Positions 36,047 through 44,815 of a DNA stretch of 64,000 nucleotides are shown one piece after another. The DNA is from SURF-21 sp964510515. GTDB taxonomy: Bacteria; Actinomycetota; Geothermincolia; Geothermincolales; RBG-13-55-18. Where the stretch lies: assembly GCA_964510515.1 (NCBI GenBank), contig CAZEAU010000010.1, forward strand, positions 1 through 64,000, given 5' to 3'. The position numbers were made by a program, and so were the translations under genes. Position 1 is the stretch's first letter; each line of letters opens with the position of its first letter. The notes beneath the pieces are model-generated. The model did not search any database and had not been told where the DNA came from. It worked only from the letters and a program-made list of their open reading frames with translations.

Positions 36047-36895
36047 CTATACGTTCAGCCACACCGCAGCATTGGTGATGCAGTATTCCTCCGGGCGCTC
36101 CTTGGTGGTGCAGCGGAAGACGACCTTGTCGTCCGCCTCCTTCCACATCTGGGTGACGATGGTGTCTCCGGGCCACACCGGGCGGCTGAAACGGACCTTG
36201 ATGGCCTTGAACTTGGCCGGGTCGTTGTCGCAGTACTGGCGCAGCACGGCGCGCCCCGCGAGTCCGAAGGTGCACAGCCCGTGCAGTATGGGACGGTCGA
36301 ACCCGGCCATGGCCGAGAAGTTCGGGTCCACGTGCAGCGGGTTGTAGTCGCCGGAGAGGCGATAGATCATGGCCTGGGTGATGAGGGTGGGCGTCTCCAC
36401 CACCGCGTCGGGGTCGCGCTCCGGGGGCTCGTTGCCCGGATCGGGTCCGCGCTCGCCGCCGAACCCTCCCTCGCCGCGGATGAAGCTGGAGAACTTGTTG
36501 TAGAAGACCACGTCCCCGGCCTCGTCGACGGTGTCGGCGTCCAGCTCGATCACGGCGCCCTTGGTCTTGTCCCACACCGCGGCTATTTTCGGCTTGCTCG
36601 TGAGCTTGCCACTCGTGGGGATGGGCTTGCGAACCTCCAGGTACTGCTCGCCGTGAACCAGCATGACCAGGTTGATGTCCACCCCCTCCACCGCCACCAG
36701 GCCCATGAGGGCCGGGAAGGGCGGGACGACCCCGAAGGTGGGCAGGGCCATCAGGCCGTTCTCGTACACGAACTTGAGCTCGTCCGCTTCGTAGCCGGCT
36801 CCGATCCCCAGGGCGTAGAGGATAACGTCCCGGGTGGTGAAGTCGAAGTCGAGCGGCGGCAGCTCTTTTCCTACCACGGACAGATCGATGGGCAT
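36047..36895 (-). CDS. MaoC-type (R)-specific enoyl-CoA hydratase 2
   Basis: The 282-residue protein has two hot-dog folds, as in the hydratase-2 part of multifunctional enzyme type 2. The second holds the catalytic pattern YRLSGDYNPLHVDPNFSAMAGFDRPILHG, with the Asp/His pair of the family. It hydrates trans-2-enoyl-CoA to (R)-3-hydroxyacyl-CoA, which is also the monomer used by PhaC. It follows the SDR gene by about 40 bp. Confidence 0.9.
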   Translation of the reverse strand: MPIDLSVVGKELPPLDFDFTTRDVILYALGIGAGYEADELKFVYENGLMALPTFGVVPPFPALMGLVAVEGVDINLVMLVHGEQYLEVRKPIPTSGKLTSKPKIAAVWDKTKGAVIELDADTVDEAGDVVFYNKFSSFIRGEGGFGGERGPDPGNEPPERDPDAVVETPTLITQAMIYRLSGDYNPLHVDPNFSAMAGFDRPILHGLCTFGLAGRAVLRQYCDNDPAKFKAIKVRFSRPVWPGDTIVTQMWKEADDKVVFRCTTKERPEEYCITNAAVWLNV

Positions 36896-36933
36896 CTTAT
36901 CACCCCTTCATTCCGTAATGACGCTTGCGGCCA

Positions 36934-37848
36934 TCAGGTAAGGTTCATCTTGCCCAGGATGAGACCGGCGTGCTCGGTGGCGCCTCCCACCGTCTGGGCT
37001 CCCTCCAGGCTGGTTATCTTGTCGATGTTCTCGTCGATCATCTCCAGGGTGATGGGCTCCTTCTTGACGTCGAAGAGCACCCCCGGCCCCTCCATGAAGG
37101 CGGTGCGGCTGAAATAGCCTCCGCCGGCCACGAAGATGCACCCGGAGAAGCTGTTCTTCTCGGAGCAGGCCCAGCCGACGATGGGGGATACGTACTCAGG
37201 CTTGAGCACCTCCAGCATCTGCGGGGGCATCACCGTCGCGGTCATGCGCGTCCCGGCGACGGGGAGGATGGCGTTGGCCAGGATGTTATACTTGGCGCCC
37301 TCCTGCTTGAGGACGTGCATGAGTCCGACGATGCCCATCTTGGCCGCCCCGTAGTTGGCCTGCCCGAAGTTGCCGTATACGCCGGCCCCCGAGGTAGCGG
37401 CGATGATGCGGCCGTAGCTGTTCTCGCGCATGTGGGGGAAAGCGGCCTTGCAGCAGAAGAAGGTGCCGTTGAGGTGCACGGAGATGACCTTCTCGTAGTC
37501 CTCCATCTCCATCTTGATGAAGCTCTTGTCGCGCAGGATGCCGGCATTGCTGATGAGGATGTCGATCTTGCCGAAAGAGTCCAGGGCCGTCTGGATGATG
37601 TTCGAGGCCCCTTCCCAGTCGGCGACGCTGTCGAAGTTGGGAACCGCCTCTCCCCCGGCGTCCTTGATCTCCTTACAGACCTCCTCCGCCGCGGTGTGCC
37701 CCGAGCCGGTGCCGTCGAAGGCGCCCCCCAGGTCGTTGACCACGACCTTGGCCCCGCGGCTGGCAAGGAGCAAGGCGTATTCCCTACCCAGGCCGCCGCC
37801 GGCCCCGGTCACTACTGCGACGCGGTCATCGAATCTTACCTCCGCCAT
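36934..37848 (-). CDS. (3R)-hydroxyacyl-CoA dehydrogenase, SDR family
   Basis: The 304-residue short-chain dehydrogenase has the NAD-binding TGAGGGLGREYALLLASRGAK, NDLGG, and the active-site serine-tyrosine-lysine pattern ending YGAAKMGIVGL. NDLGGAFDGTG is typical of the dehydrogenase half of peroxisomal multifunctional enzyme type 2, here a separate protein encoded next to its hydratase half. ATG 37848 follows AGGAGAAGG. Confidence 0.9.
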   Translation of the reverse strand: MAEVRFDDRVAVVTGAGGGLGREYALLLASRGAKVVVNDLGGAFDGTGSGHTAAEEVCKEIKDAGGEAVPNFDSVADWEGASNIIQTALDSFGKIDILISNAGILRDKSFIKMEMEDYEKVISVHLNGTFFCCKAAFPHMRENSYGRIIAATSGAGVYGNFGQANYGAAKMGIVGLMHVLKQEGAKYNILANAILPVAGTRMTATVMPPQMLEVLKPEYVSPIVGWACSEKNSFSGCIFVAGGGYFSRTAFMEGPGVLFDVKKEPITLEMIDENIDKITSLEGAQTVGGATEHAGLILGKMNLT

Positions 37849-38363
37849 AGACCTTCTCCTTTCCTTCCTCGGGGGTGCGCCCCCCACGCTGTTTCCTGTC
37901 TCGCCTGCACCCAGCCCGCCATCGCGAGCAAGGCCGACGCTGAGTTGATGGCCCTGTTAGAACACGATACCCGCCGCCCGGGTGGCCCTATCATTATATA
38001 CCCGATCCTACAACCCGATCCCGCCTGGCTTGCTTCCGCCGACGCCGCAAGCTCCCGCCCGGCTTTTCGATATTACCATATCGCTGGGGCAATATCATAC
38101 CCGCTGCCTCCGCGGGCGCGCCGACCCGCGTTCACCGCGGGCGCCCCCCGCCGCATGATCGATACCCGGCCCGCCGAAACGGCGCCTGAGCCCTGCCTCC
38201 GGGGCAGATCCGCCTTGCGCGCTGCGACCATATCCGGGCCGGCCGCGGCGGCAGCGGGCCTGTCTTGCAGCGTCCTTATGCTTCATAATGTCTGGGGCGC
38301 CTGCCTTCCCCGCCGGGAGAGGGTGGGCGCGGCAGACATCCGCCGCACACCCGGGAGGGAGAT
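37849..38363. other. Intergenic region with promoter and operator candidates
   Basis: This 515-bp divergent region lies between the SDR and CrtI-like genes. A minus-strand TATAAT (37993-37998) is placed to transcribe the SDR-hydratase pair with a leader of about 140 nt. CGATAT-TACC-ATATCG (38068-38083) is a compact inverted repeat of the kind bound by TetR- or MarR-type regulators. CATAAT near 38283-38288 could serve the plus-strand gene. I see no gene here. Confidence 0.45.
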
Positions 38364-39818
38364 ATGCCGGCCATGAAGGTCGTGGTCATCGGGTCCGGCC
38401 CGGGAGGGTCCGCGTGCGCGGCCCTCCTGGCGCATGCGGGCCACGAGGTCACGCTGCTGGAGAGAAACCCGTTTGCGGGAGGGAAATGCTCCTCCCTGGC
38501 CCGCGGCGGCTACGCGCTCGACGGCGGCGTGCACATGTTCGGTCGCGGGCCGCGGGGCCCCTTTGGCGACATCGCCCGCATCCTCGGGGAGGGCCCGGAA
38601 TGGTGCGCGACCACTCCCTCCTTCACCCTCAGCCTGTCGGGAAAGGGCCGGCTGGAGATGGCCTCCTCCATCCTCCATCCTCTCAACGCGTTCAGCTTCC
38701 TCAAGGGGCGCCTCAGGGGATGGCAGAACATGGGCTGGGCGGCCACGGCCGCCCACGCCATGCGCTCTTTTGGGCCCGCCGCCCTGCTCTCCCTGCACAG
38801 GAAGCTCAACCACCGCCGCTATCCCCTCTACGGCGAGCTCCAGGACGTGAGCGTGCGGGATTTCATGCTGCGGGTCTCCGGCGCCGACGACTTTTTGCGC
38901 GCCTTCCACGCCCAGGCCATGCTGACCATGGCGCTCCCCTGGCACCGCGCCAGCATGGGCGAATTCGCCTATATCCTCGGCACCACCATGCACGCATCCT
39001 ATCTCTGCTATCCGCGCGGGGGGTGCGGAGCCATACCCGCATCCTTTTTGCGCGCGCTGGCCGGCAGGGGGGGCGTTGTCCGCCTTGGCTGCGAGGCGGC
39101 GAGGATAGAGGTCGAGGGGGGAGGGGTGCGGGGCGTCATCACCTGCGGGGGGGAGCACCTCCCCGCCGACGTGGTGGTCTCCAATGCCGGGCTGCGCCGC
39201 AGCATCGAACTTGCCGGCCGGGACGCCTTTCCGCGCGATTACCTGGAGAGGGCGGACGCCATGCGCGACTCCGAGGCCTTCGTCGCCCTGAGGTTCACCC
39301 TGGAGCGCAAGCTCTCCTCCCTGCGCACCCCCTGCCTGCTGCACATGCCCTCCCTGCCCCCGCAGAGCATGTTCGACTACCTCGAGGACGGCAGCGTGCC
39401 CGAAGACCTCTTCCTGTTCGTCACCGCCCCCGGCAAATGGGACCCCGCCCTGGTCCCGCCGGGAGGGGACAGCCTCATCGTCGGGGTCCCCGCGCCCAGC
39501 CGGCTCGACCGCGGGGCGCAGTGCGCGGCGCTTCTGCACAGGGCGCAGGATATCGCCCTGGACCTCTTCCCCGAGATCGCCTCCTCGGCCTCGGGGGTGG
39601 AGAGAGTCCTCGGGGCCGACATCTCCGCTCTCAGCGGCAGGAACTCGGGCGACTGTATCGGCCTGGCCCAGGAGGTTGGACAGAGCGGCCGCCTGCGCCC
39701 CGCGGCGGACACTCCGCTGCGCGGACTGTACCTGGTGGGCGCGGATGCCGGCGGCCGTGGCATCGGCACCGAGATGGCTGCGGACAGCGCGCTGCGCCTT
39801 TACCACCTGCTGAAATGA
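38364..39818 (+). CDS. CrtI/retinol-saturase-like FAD oxidoreductase
   Basis: The 484-residue flavoprotein has the dinucleotide-binding VVIGSGPGGSACAALLAHAGHEVTLLE at the N-terminus, then NPFAGGKCSS and DGGVHMFG as in phytoene desaturase-like proteins. The C-terminus GLYLVGADAGGRGIGTEMAADSA closes the FAD site. No carotenoid biosynthesis genes lie nearby, so the substrate may be a fatty or isoprenoid compound. ATG 38364 follows GGAGGGAG; ATG 38373 is in frame and possible. Confidence 0.8.
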   Translation: MPAMKVVVIGSGPGGSACAALLAHAGHEVTLLERNPFAGGKCSSLARGGYALDGGVHMFGRGPRGPFGDIARILGEGPEWCATTPSFTLSLSGKGRLEMASSILHPLNAFSFLKGRLRGWQNMGWAATAAHAMRSFGPAALLSLHRKLNHRRYPLYGELQDVSVRDFMLRVSGADDFLRAFHAQAMLTMALPWHRASMGEFAYILGTTMHASYLCYPRGGCGAIPASFLRALAGRGGVVRLGCEAARIEVEGGGVRGVITCGGEHLPADVVVSNAGLRRSIELAGRDAFPRDYLERADAMRDSEAFVALRFTLERKLSSLRTPCLLHMPSLPPQSMFDYLEDGSVPEDLFLFVTAPGKWDPALVPPGGDSLIVGVPAPSRLDRGAQCAALLHRAQDIALDLFPEIASSASGVERVLGADISALSGRNSGDCIGLAQEVGQSGRLRPAADTPLRGLYLVGADAGGRGIGTEMAADSALRLYHLLK

Positions 39819-39972
39819 GCCGATCCGGGCCCCCCTCCGCCCTTCGCGGGGACGCGGCCGCAGCCCGCCCGCTGACCGCGCCCCCCGCGCCCCCTTGCCC
39901 ACCGCGCGGGGATGAACATAGAATCATACCCAGTGGCTGGCAAGGTCGGATTCTCTACGGAGGTATGCCTGC

Positions 39973-40695
39973 ATGGGTCTCTTCGATCAGCCCCTGGCAG
40001 AGATCAGGGCCCGCATAGAGGGCTGGTACCGCGATGGGACGGCGAGGGAACTGCCCTTCACCCCGGTGCTGCCCCACGCGGGTGATGCCCAGGTCATATT
40101 GAGCGAGGATACCGGCCTGGAGTTGGGGAACCCGGGCACGGCCTCGCGCTCACTGCTGCTTTGGGATGCGGAGGAAACCCTGCATGACGGGCGCATCACC
40201 CTGGTGGGGCCCGATTTCACGCAGGCTCCCTCCTCCAGCCTGCCCTTCGCACAGGTGATCATAGTGAGCGGGGATTTCAGCGACGAGTACGACTGCTACC
40301 GCGACCTGCGTGATGCCATCTACAACGTGCGGCTGCGGGGCTTCATGACCCGCGTCTTTCCGGGGCGGCAGTCCATATGGTGCCGCATAAGCAGGGAGGC
40401 GCTGGCCGGCGGCTTCAGCGCTCAGCTCCTGGGCAGCGCCCTCATGCAGTCCCTCAAGGGACTCGACTTCGTGCGCGGCGTCGAGGTGCTCTTCGTCACC
40501 GCGGGCAAGGAAGAGGTGGACGGGCTCGCGAGCGCGGCGGACAAGGTCATGGACATCGTCGAAGCCCTGATCAAGATGTACGAGGAGATGAACTTCGACT
40601 GCGAGGAGTGCGAATACGTGGAAGTCTGTGACGAGGTGGTGGAATTGAGGCGTATACGCGAAAAGCTCCAGGCGAAGCGGGAAGGCGGCGGCTGA
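39973..40695 (+). CDS. Acetyl-CoA synthase beta (AcsB/CdhC)-like short protein
   Basis: The 240-residue protein resembles an inner and C-terminal part of the acetyl-CoA synthase subunit AcsB/CdhC: VELG-like start, PFAQVIIVSG, the Y-x-x-L-R-D-A region, and GRQSIWCRISREALAGGFS, which parallels GQRDICWIRVSKAAFEKGFS of AcsB. It ends with three cysteines (C210, C213, C219 in DCEECEYVEVC), fewer and differently spaced than the A-cluster ligands. Full AcsB is about three times longer, so this is not a working acetyl-CoA synthase by itself. It is 3 bp from a CooC-type ATPase gene, which suggests a nickel or metal link. ATG follows ACGGAGGT. Confidence 0.6.
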   Translation: MGLFDQPLAEIRARIEGWYRDGTARELPFTPVLPHAGDAQVILSEDTGLELGNPGTASRSLLLWDAEETLHDGRITLVGPDFTQAPSSSLPFAQVIIVSGDFSDEYDCYRDLRDAIYNVRLRGFMTRVFPGRQSIWCRISREALAGGFSAQLLGSALMQSLKGLDFVRGVEVLFVTAGKEEVDGLASAADKVMDIVEALIKMYEEMNFDCEECEYVEVCDEVVELRRIREKLQAKREGGG

Positions 40696-40698
40696 GCC

Positions 40699-41475
40699 AT
40701 GTCCGACGGGGATCGCGGCGGCGCGGGCAAGGTCATCGCCGTATGCGGCAAGGGCGGGGTCGGCAAGACGACCGTCTCCGCGCTGCTATCGCGCCTCCTG
40801 CGCGAGGAGCGGACCTCCCGGGCGCTGGTGGTCGACGCCGACCCGGCCATAGGGCTTGGTTTGGCCCTGAACCGTTTTCCCGAGCGCACGGTCAACGACG
40901 TCCGCAAGGAGATCATCACCGCGGTACGCGAGCGCTCCACCGACAGCCTGGACCTCGCCGCCTCCGTCGATTACAAGATGATGGAGATAGTCATGGACAG
41001 CGGGAACCTCGGCTTCCTCTCCGTGGGACGCCCCGAGGAGGAGGGTTGTTACTGCCAGCTCAACACCCTGCTCAGGGAGGCCATAGAGACCCTCTCCTCC
41101 CACTTCGACATCACCCTTATCGACGCGGAAGCCGGGGTGGAACAGGTGAACCGCCGCGTCATGCGCTCGGTTTCCCACCTGCTGCTGGTCAGCGATACCA
41201 CCGTGAAAGCGCTGCGCGTCGCCGAGTCCATCGCCAAGGTGGCCGACGAGGCGGTCGATTACAGGCGTATCGGGCTCATCGTCAACCGCGCCCGCGGCGG
41301 GGATGAGGCACGGCGCCTCGCCGCACAGGGGGAGCTGCCCTTGCTGGGCTGGATCCCGGAAGACGATACGGTGAGGGAATACGACTCCGAGGCCCGGGGC
41401 TTTCTGGACATTCCCGCCTGCCCCGCCCTGGAAGCGGTGAGGGCGCAGATTCTCGAGGGCGGTTTCCTCTCCTAG
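40699..41475 (+). CDS. CooC/AcsF-type nickel-insertion ATPase
   Basis: The 258-residue MinD/SIMIBI ATPase has the deviant Walker A GKGGVGKTT at 17-25, VVDADPA, and the CxC pair C116/C118 in EEGCYCQLN that in CooC binds nickel at the dimer interface. CooC or AcsF load nickel into carbon monoxide dehydrogenase or acetyl-CoA synthase. No such enzyme genes are in the window apart from the AcsB-like gene just upstream, so that product is the likely client or partner. The stop of the first gene and this ATG are 3 bp apart. Confidence 0.85.
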   Translation: MSDGDRGGAGKVIAVCGKGGVGKTTVSALLSRLLREERTSRALVVDADPAIGLGLALNRFPERTVNDVRKEIITAVRERSTDSLDLAASVDYKMMEIVMDSGNLGFLSVGRPEEEGCYCQLNTLLREAIETLSSHFDITLIDAEAGVEQVNRRVMRSVSHLLLVSDTTVKALRVAESIAKVADEAVDYRRIGLIVNRARGGDEARRLAAQGELPLLGWIPEDDTVREYDSEARGFLDIPACPALEAVRAQILEGGFLS

Positions 41476-41498
41476 GTGCCCGCGGCGGCCCGGGCGCG

Positions 41499-43334
41499 CT
41501 ATCCCCCCCCGAGCCCCTCCAGCTCCATCTCGCGCAGGATCCTCTTGTTCACCTTGAAGACCTCGGTGAGCGGCATCTCGTCCATGAAGATGATCGCCTT
41601 GGGCAGCGCGTACTTGGCCACCCTTCCCCGCAAATAGGTAAGGTAGTCCTCCTCGCTCACCCTCCCCTTGTATTCCTCCTTGAGCTGGATGAAGATCTTG
41701 ATGCGCTCGCTGCCCTCCCTCTCGGGGTCGGGAACGCCGATGGCGGCGGCTACCTCCGTCGCCTCGTGGTCGTAGAGGATATCATCGACCTCCCTGGTAT
41801 AGACCTTGTAGCCGGAGACGATGACCATGTCCTTGGTGCGGTCCACGATGGAGAAATACCCGTTCTCGTCCATCTTGACCACGTCGCCGGTATGCACGAA
41901 GCCCTCGTCGTCAAGCCCCTTGCCCGGCTCCGGCCAGTACCCCAGCATGCGCTGGGGGCCGGAGAGCAGCATCTCCCCGAGCTTGCCCTCGGCTATCATC
42001 TCCCCAAACGGGACCGGAGCCCCCGAGTCCACCTCCACCACCTTGACCACGGTGTCCGGCACGGGGATGCCGATGGTGGCGCGCTTCTCCTCGCCCTTGA
42101 TGCCGGAGCGCTTGCGGTTGTAGTCGGAGATCATGCCGAGGATGGTCAAGAACACCTTGCCGTAGAGCTTCGGCCCCAGCAGGCGCGCCTGCGCGTTCAT
42201 GAAGGCCCGGCTTAAGGGGTTGAAGAGCAGCGCGTTCATGACCGGGACCATTTTGCGCCCGCCCATGGCGCGTATATTGGCGGAGACGTTGAAGTGCGTG
42301 ACCGGCGAGAGCTCGGAGAGGCCGTAGCCCTCGGACACGAACGTCTTGCTCTCCTGCTCGAACTTCTCCTGCACGTTGGGAGGGAGGGCCGCGGACCCCG
42401 AGATGCCGATGACCCGCGTGGCCTTGATGTCCTCCTCGAGCAGCTTCATGAACTGGGTGGGCACGCCGAACTGCAGCACCGGGTTGTGCTCGTGTATCAT
42501 GCGCAGCATCCCCTTGGTATCGCGGGGGTCGGTGACGACGAGCAGCTTGTAGGCGCCGCTGATCATGGTGTGCATGATGCAGTGCCCGTAGCTGTGGAAG
42601 AAGGGCAGGCCGATGAGCACGGAGGTGTTGCCCTCGAGTATCTTGACGATGGGGCCGAAGACGGCGGGGTTCTGCAGGGCGTTGGCCACGATGTTGCGGT
42701 GGGTGAGCATGCACCCCTTGGGGAGCCCGGTGGTGCCCCCGGTGAAGAGCAGGGTCTCCAGGTCGCGGGAGGGGTCGAGGTCGATGCGCGGGGCCCCGGG
42801 CTCGGCCTGGGCGATGATGTCGCTCAACCACATGGCGTCGGGCAATTCCTCGTGCCGGGGCGGCCGGTCGGAATAGTCCTCCACCCTGGTGACGATGATG
42901 TTCGGCTCGGCCATGTATTCGCGCAGCGATTCCGCCAGCGGAAGGTTCTCCTCCAGGCAGATGAGCGCCTCGGGCGTGCATTCCCGAAACTTGTGGGAAA
43001 GGGTGTCCAGGGGCTCGAGGAAGCTGCACGGCACGTGCACCGCGCCGGCCTTGGATATCCCGGCGTCAGCGATGATGAACTGCACCGAGGTGGGCAGCAG
43101 GGTGGCCACCCTGCTGCCCTTCGTCACCCCCATGGAAGCCAGGGCGTTGGCCAGCCTTTCGGCATGGTCCTTGACCTCGGGATAGGAGATCTCCATGCCC
43201 AGTTGCACGCAGCCCATGCGCGGTTTCTCCTTCGCCGCCCGGTCCAGAAGGTAATGGCTGGGCTGGTGCGGATAAGGCTGTAGAGAACGCGGGATTCCGA
43301 CGATCTTGTACTCCTTGAACCAGGGATAATCCAT
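41499..43334 (-). CDS. Long-chain acyl-CoA synthetase, AMP-forming
   Basis: The 611-residue enzyme activates fatty acids with ATP and CoA. The AMP-binding P-loop is LLFTGGTTGLPKGCMLTHRN, followed by EGYGLSELSPVTHFN, HTGDVVKMDENGYFSIVDRTKDM and the C-terminal lysine region FKVNKRILRE. It would feed the neighbouring (R)-specific beta-oxidation and PHA genes. ATG 43334 follows AGGGGGTTGGG; the ORF extends upstream without support. The gene converges with the CooC gene. Confidence 0.93.
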   Translation of the reverse strand: MDYPWFKEYKIVGIPRSLQPYPHQPSHYLLDRAAKEKPRMGCVQLGMEISYPEVKDHAERLANALASMGVTKGSRVATLLPTSVQFIIADAGISKAGAVHVPCSFLEPLDTLSHKFRECTPEALICLEENLPLAESLREYMAEPNIIVTRVEDYSDRPPRHEELPDAMWLSDIIAQAEPGAPRIDLDPSRDLETLLFTGGTTGLPKGCMLTHRNIVANALQNPAVFGPIVKILEGNTSVLIGLPFFHSYGHCIMHTMISGAYKLLVVTDPRDTKGMLRMIHEHNPVLQFGVPTQFMKLLEEDIKATRVIGISGSAALPPNVQEKFEQESKTFVSEGYGLSELSPVTHFNVSANIRAMGGRKMVPVMNALLFNPLSRAFMNAQARLLGPKLYGKVFLTILGMISDYNRKRSGIKGEEKRATIGIPVPDTVVKVVEVDSGAPVPFGEMIAEGKLGEMLLSGPQRMLGYWPEPGKGLDDEGFVHTGDVVKMDENGYFSIVDRTKDMVIVSGYKVYTREVDDILYDHEATEVAAAIGVPDPEREGSERIKIFIQLKEEYKGRVSEEDYLTYLRGRVAKYALPKAIIFMDEMPLTEVFKVNKRILREMELEGLGGG

Positions 43335-43377
43335 GGACCCAACCCCCTTCTGCCGCTGGCCTTGGACCGATTTCGCC

Positions 43378-43409
43378 GAGACATATATTATACCGCAATT
43401 GCATGTCTC
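43378..43409 (-). promoter_or_regulatory. Promoter with flanking inverted repeat (operator candidate)
   Basis: GAGACAT (43378-43384) and ATGTCTC (43403-43409) form a perfect 7-bp inverted repeat separated by 18 bp. A perfect minus-strand TATAAT (43387-43392) lies inside it. A repressor bound here would cover the promoter of the acyl-CoA synthetase gene, as fatty-acid-responsive TetR regulators do. Confidence 0.6.
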
Positions 43410-43629
43410 GGATATAAGCGCAACGCGAAAATGGAGCACCGCAGACGCTCCGGCGCGGCGCCCTGCCGGTATGCGGCGGGCTTGGCCTGCCGCCTGGGAG
43501 CGGTGCCCTCAAGCCGCGAGCGGCGCGCAAGCGTCACGCCTTCCCGCCGCGGCCATGCGGGCAATATGGCGCAAGGGGGGAAGGGGCCGGGGTCGCCCGG
43601 CCCCTGCAGATATCCTGGCCCGGGGCGCC

Positions 43630-44130
43630 CTAGAGGACGCCGCCGATCCTCCCGATCTGGATGTGCACCTCTCCGTCCTCGTCGCTCACGGTCACGGTGA
43701 CGATGGAGCCGTCGTCCATCTCCTTCATCCAGGTGGCCTCCCTGGCGGTCTCTTCCACGATGAGCGGGTCTCCCATCTTGCCATTGTAGAAGTCGACCAC
43801 CTTGTCGAAGCCGTGCGTGGTGATAAACACCGCTCCCGCGGTCGTGAACTCGCCCTCGGGGCCGCTTCCCGACACCATGGCTCCGCTTCCCGGCACGAGT
43901 TCGGCGCCGGGGTAGATCGGGGCTCCCAGCTCTTTCTCGCTGGGGACCTTTTCGGAGTAATTGTAGCTGACGTCACCCTCCTCGGTCTTGTAGGTGACGG
44001 TGCCGCCGTCTTCCTCCACCTTCACCTCGCCAAGCGGGGTCTCAACCGTCTCTTTGTCGCCGCACCCGGCGCTCACGGCCAGGGCGAACGCCATGCTCAG
44101 CAGCAGCATCATGACCAGTGCTTTCCTCAA
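43630..44130 (-). CDS. Putative lipoprotein of unknown function
   Basis: The ~166-residue protein starts LRKALVMMLLLSMAFALAVSAGC, with the lipobox AVSAGC marking lipid attachment at cysteine. The mature part is acidic and Gly-rich; EKELGAPIYPGAELVPGSG and a region like TTHGFDKVVDFYNGKMGDP recall small soluble domains seen in surface lipoproteins. I chose TTG 44130 after GGGAGGGAGAG because it places the signal peptide at the start; the longer reading has no site. A GC-rich hairpin at 43583-43604 follows the gene. Confidence 0.7.
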   Translation of the reverse strand: MRKALVMMLLLSMAFALAVSAGCGDKETVETPLGEVKVEEDGGTVTYKTEEGDVSYNYSEKVPSEKELGAPIYPGAELVPGSGAMVSGSGPEGEFTTAGAVFITTHGFDKVVDFYNGKMGDPLIVEETAREATWMKEMDDGSIVTVTVSDEDGEVHIQIGRIGGVL

Positions 44131-44206
44131 CTCTCTCCCTCCCTTCCTCGTTCCGGCTGCGTCTTGCGGGTCCATCCCGCACACAACTTTCTCCCGTTAC
44201 GCGATT

Positions 44207-44480
44207 ATTATACCCACGCGTGCGAGGTTGCAGCAGCCAAGCCCGCTCCCCCTGCTTCAGCTCCGCTATTATGCCCGCGCGTGCGGGGATGCAGCGCGGA
44301 GGAGCTCTTCGAGTGAGAGGCCCTGATGCCTTTATACCCACGCGTGCGGGGGTACAGCGTCGACCAGGCCCCAGAATGGCGGCCCTGGTGAATTATACCC
44401 ACGCGGGCGGGGGTGCAGCTACGCGCAGGCAGTCTTGGATGCGAGGCAGGATATTATGCCCGCGCGGGCGGGGGTGCAGC
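44207..44480. CRISPR. Type I-E-like CRISPR array, five divergent repeats, no cas genes
   Basis: Five 28-bp repeats lie at 44207-44234, 44268-44295, 44331-44358, 44392-44419 and 44453-44480. They start ATTAT, have the palindromic core CCCACGCGTGCGGGGG and end TGCAGC. Spacers are 33, 35, 33 and 33 bp and unrelated. Repeat length, core and 61-bp period are those of type I-E arrays (the core resembles the well-known Thermus I-E repeat). The first copy has GAGGTT in the second arm. Copies differ at several positions, unlike an active array, so decay or an ancient orphan array is likely. The repeats lie between a lipoprotein gene and tRNA-Ala. Confidence 0.65.
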
Positions 44481-44637
44481 GGTCCGGGAGCGCCGCTTCC
44501 ACGCTTCCGGGCGCTCTTTCGCTTCCTTCAGGCCCAACCTCACGATTGAGCCCTTGCGCTTCGCCGCTCCCTCGCCTCCGCCGGGTTGGACAGGGGATTC
44601 TCACCCCCGGGCCGCCCGGCATGCCCGGCACGGCAAG

Positions 44638-44665
44638 AAAAAAACAGGGCCTTGCGGCCCTGTTT
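44638..44665 (-). terminator. Terminator after tRNA-Ala
   Basis: AAACAGGGCC and GGCCCTGTTT form a 10-bp stem with a TTGC (minus strand GCAA) loop, followed on the minus strand by a T tract. It begins 5 nt after the tRNA 3' end. Confidence 0.9.
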
Positions 44666-44669
44666 ATAT

Positions 44670-44746
44670 TGGTGGAGCCGATGGGACTCGAACCCACGAC
44701 CTCTACCATGCCAAGGTAGCGCTCTCCCAAGCTGAGCTACGGCCCC
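44670..44746 (-). tRNA. tRNA-Ala (GGC)
   Basis: The minus strand folds into a full cloverleaf: acceptor GGGGCCG/CGGCTCC, anticodon stem CTACC/GGTAG with the loop TTGGCAT (anticodon GGC), T-loop GTTCGAGTCC and an encoded CCA end. The G3-U70 pair, the alanine identity element, is present. Confidence 0.97.
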
Positions 44747-44815
44747 TCGAAGACACCTTAAGCAGTATAAGGACTGGCGAATACAGCGTCAACGGCACGG
44801 AAGGCCGCGCGGCGC

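Noticed and set aside
39973..40695. A complete acetyl-CoA synthase beta subunit
   Set aside because: The protein is only about a third of the normal length and lacks the full set of A-cluster cysteines, so only a partial likeness is claimed.
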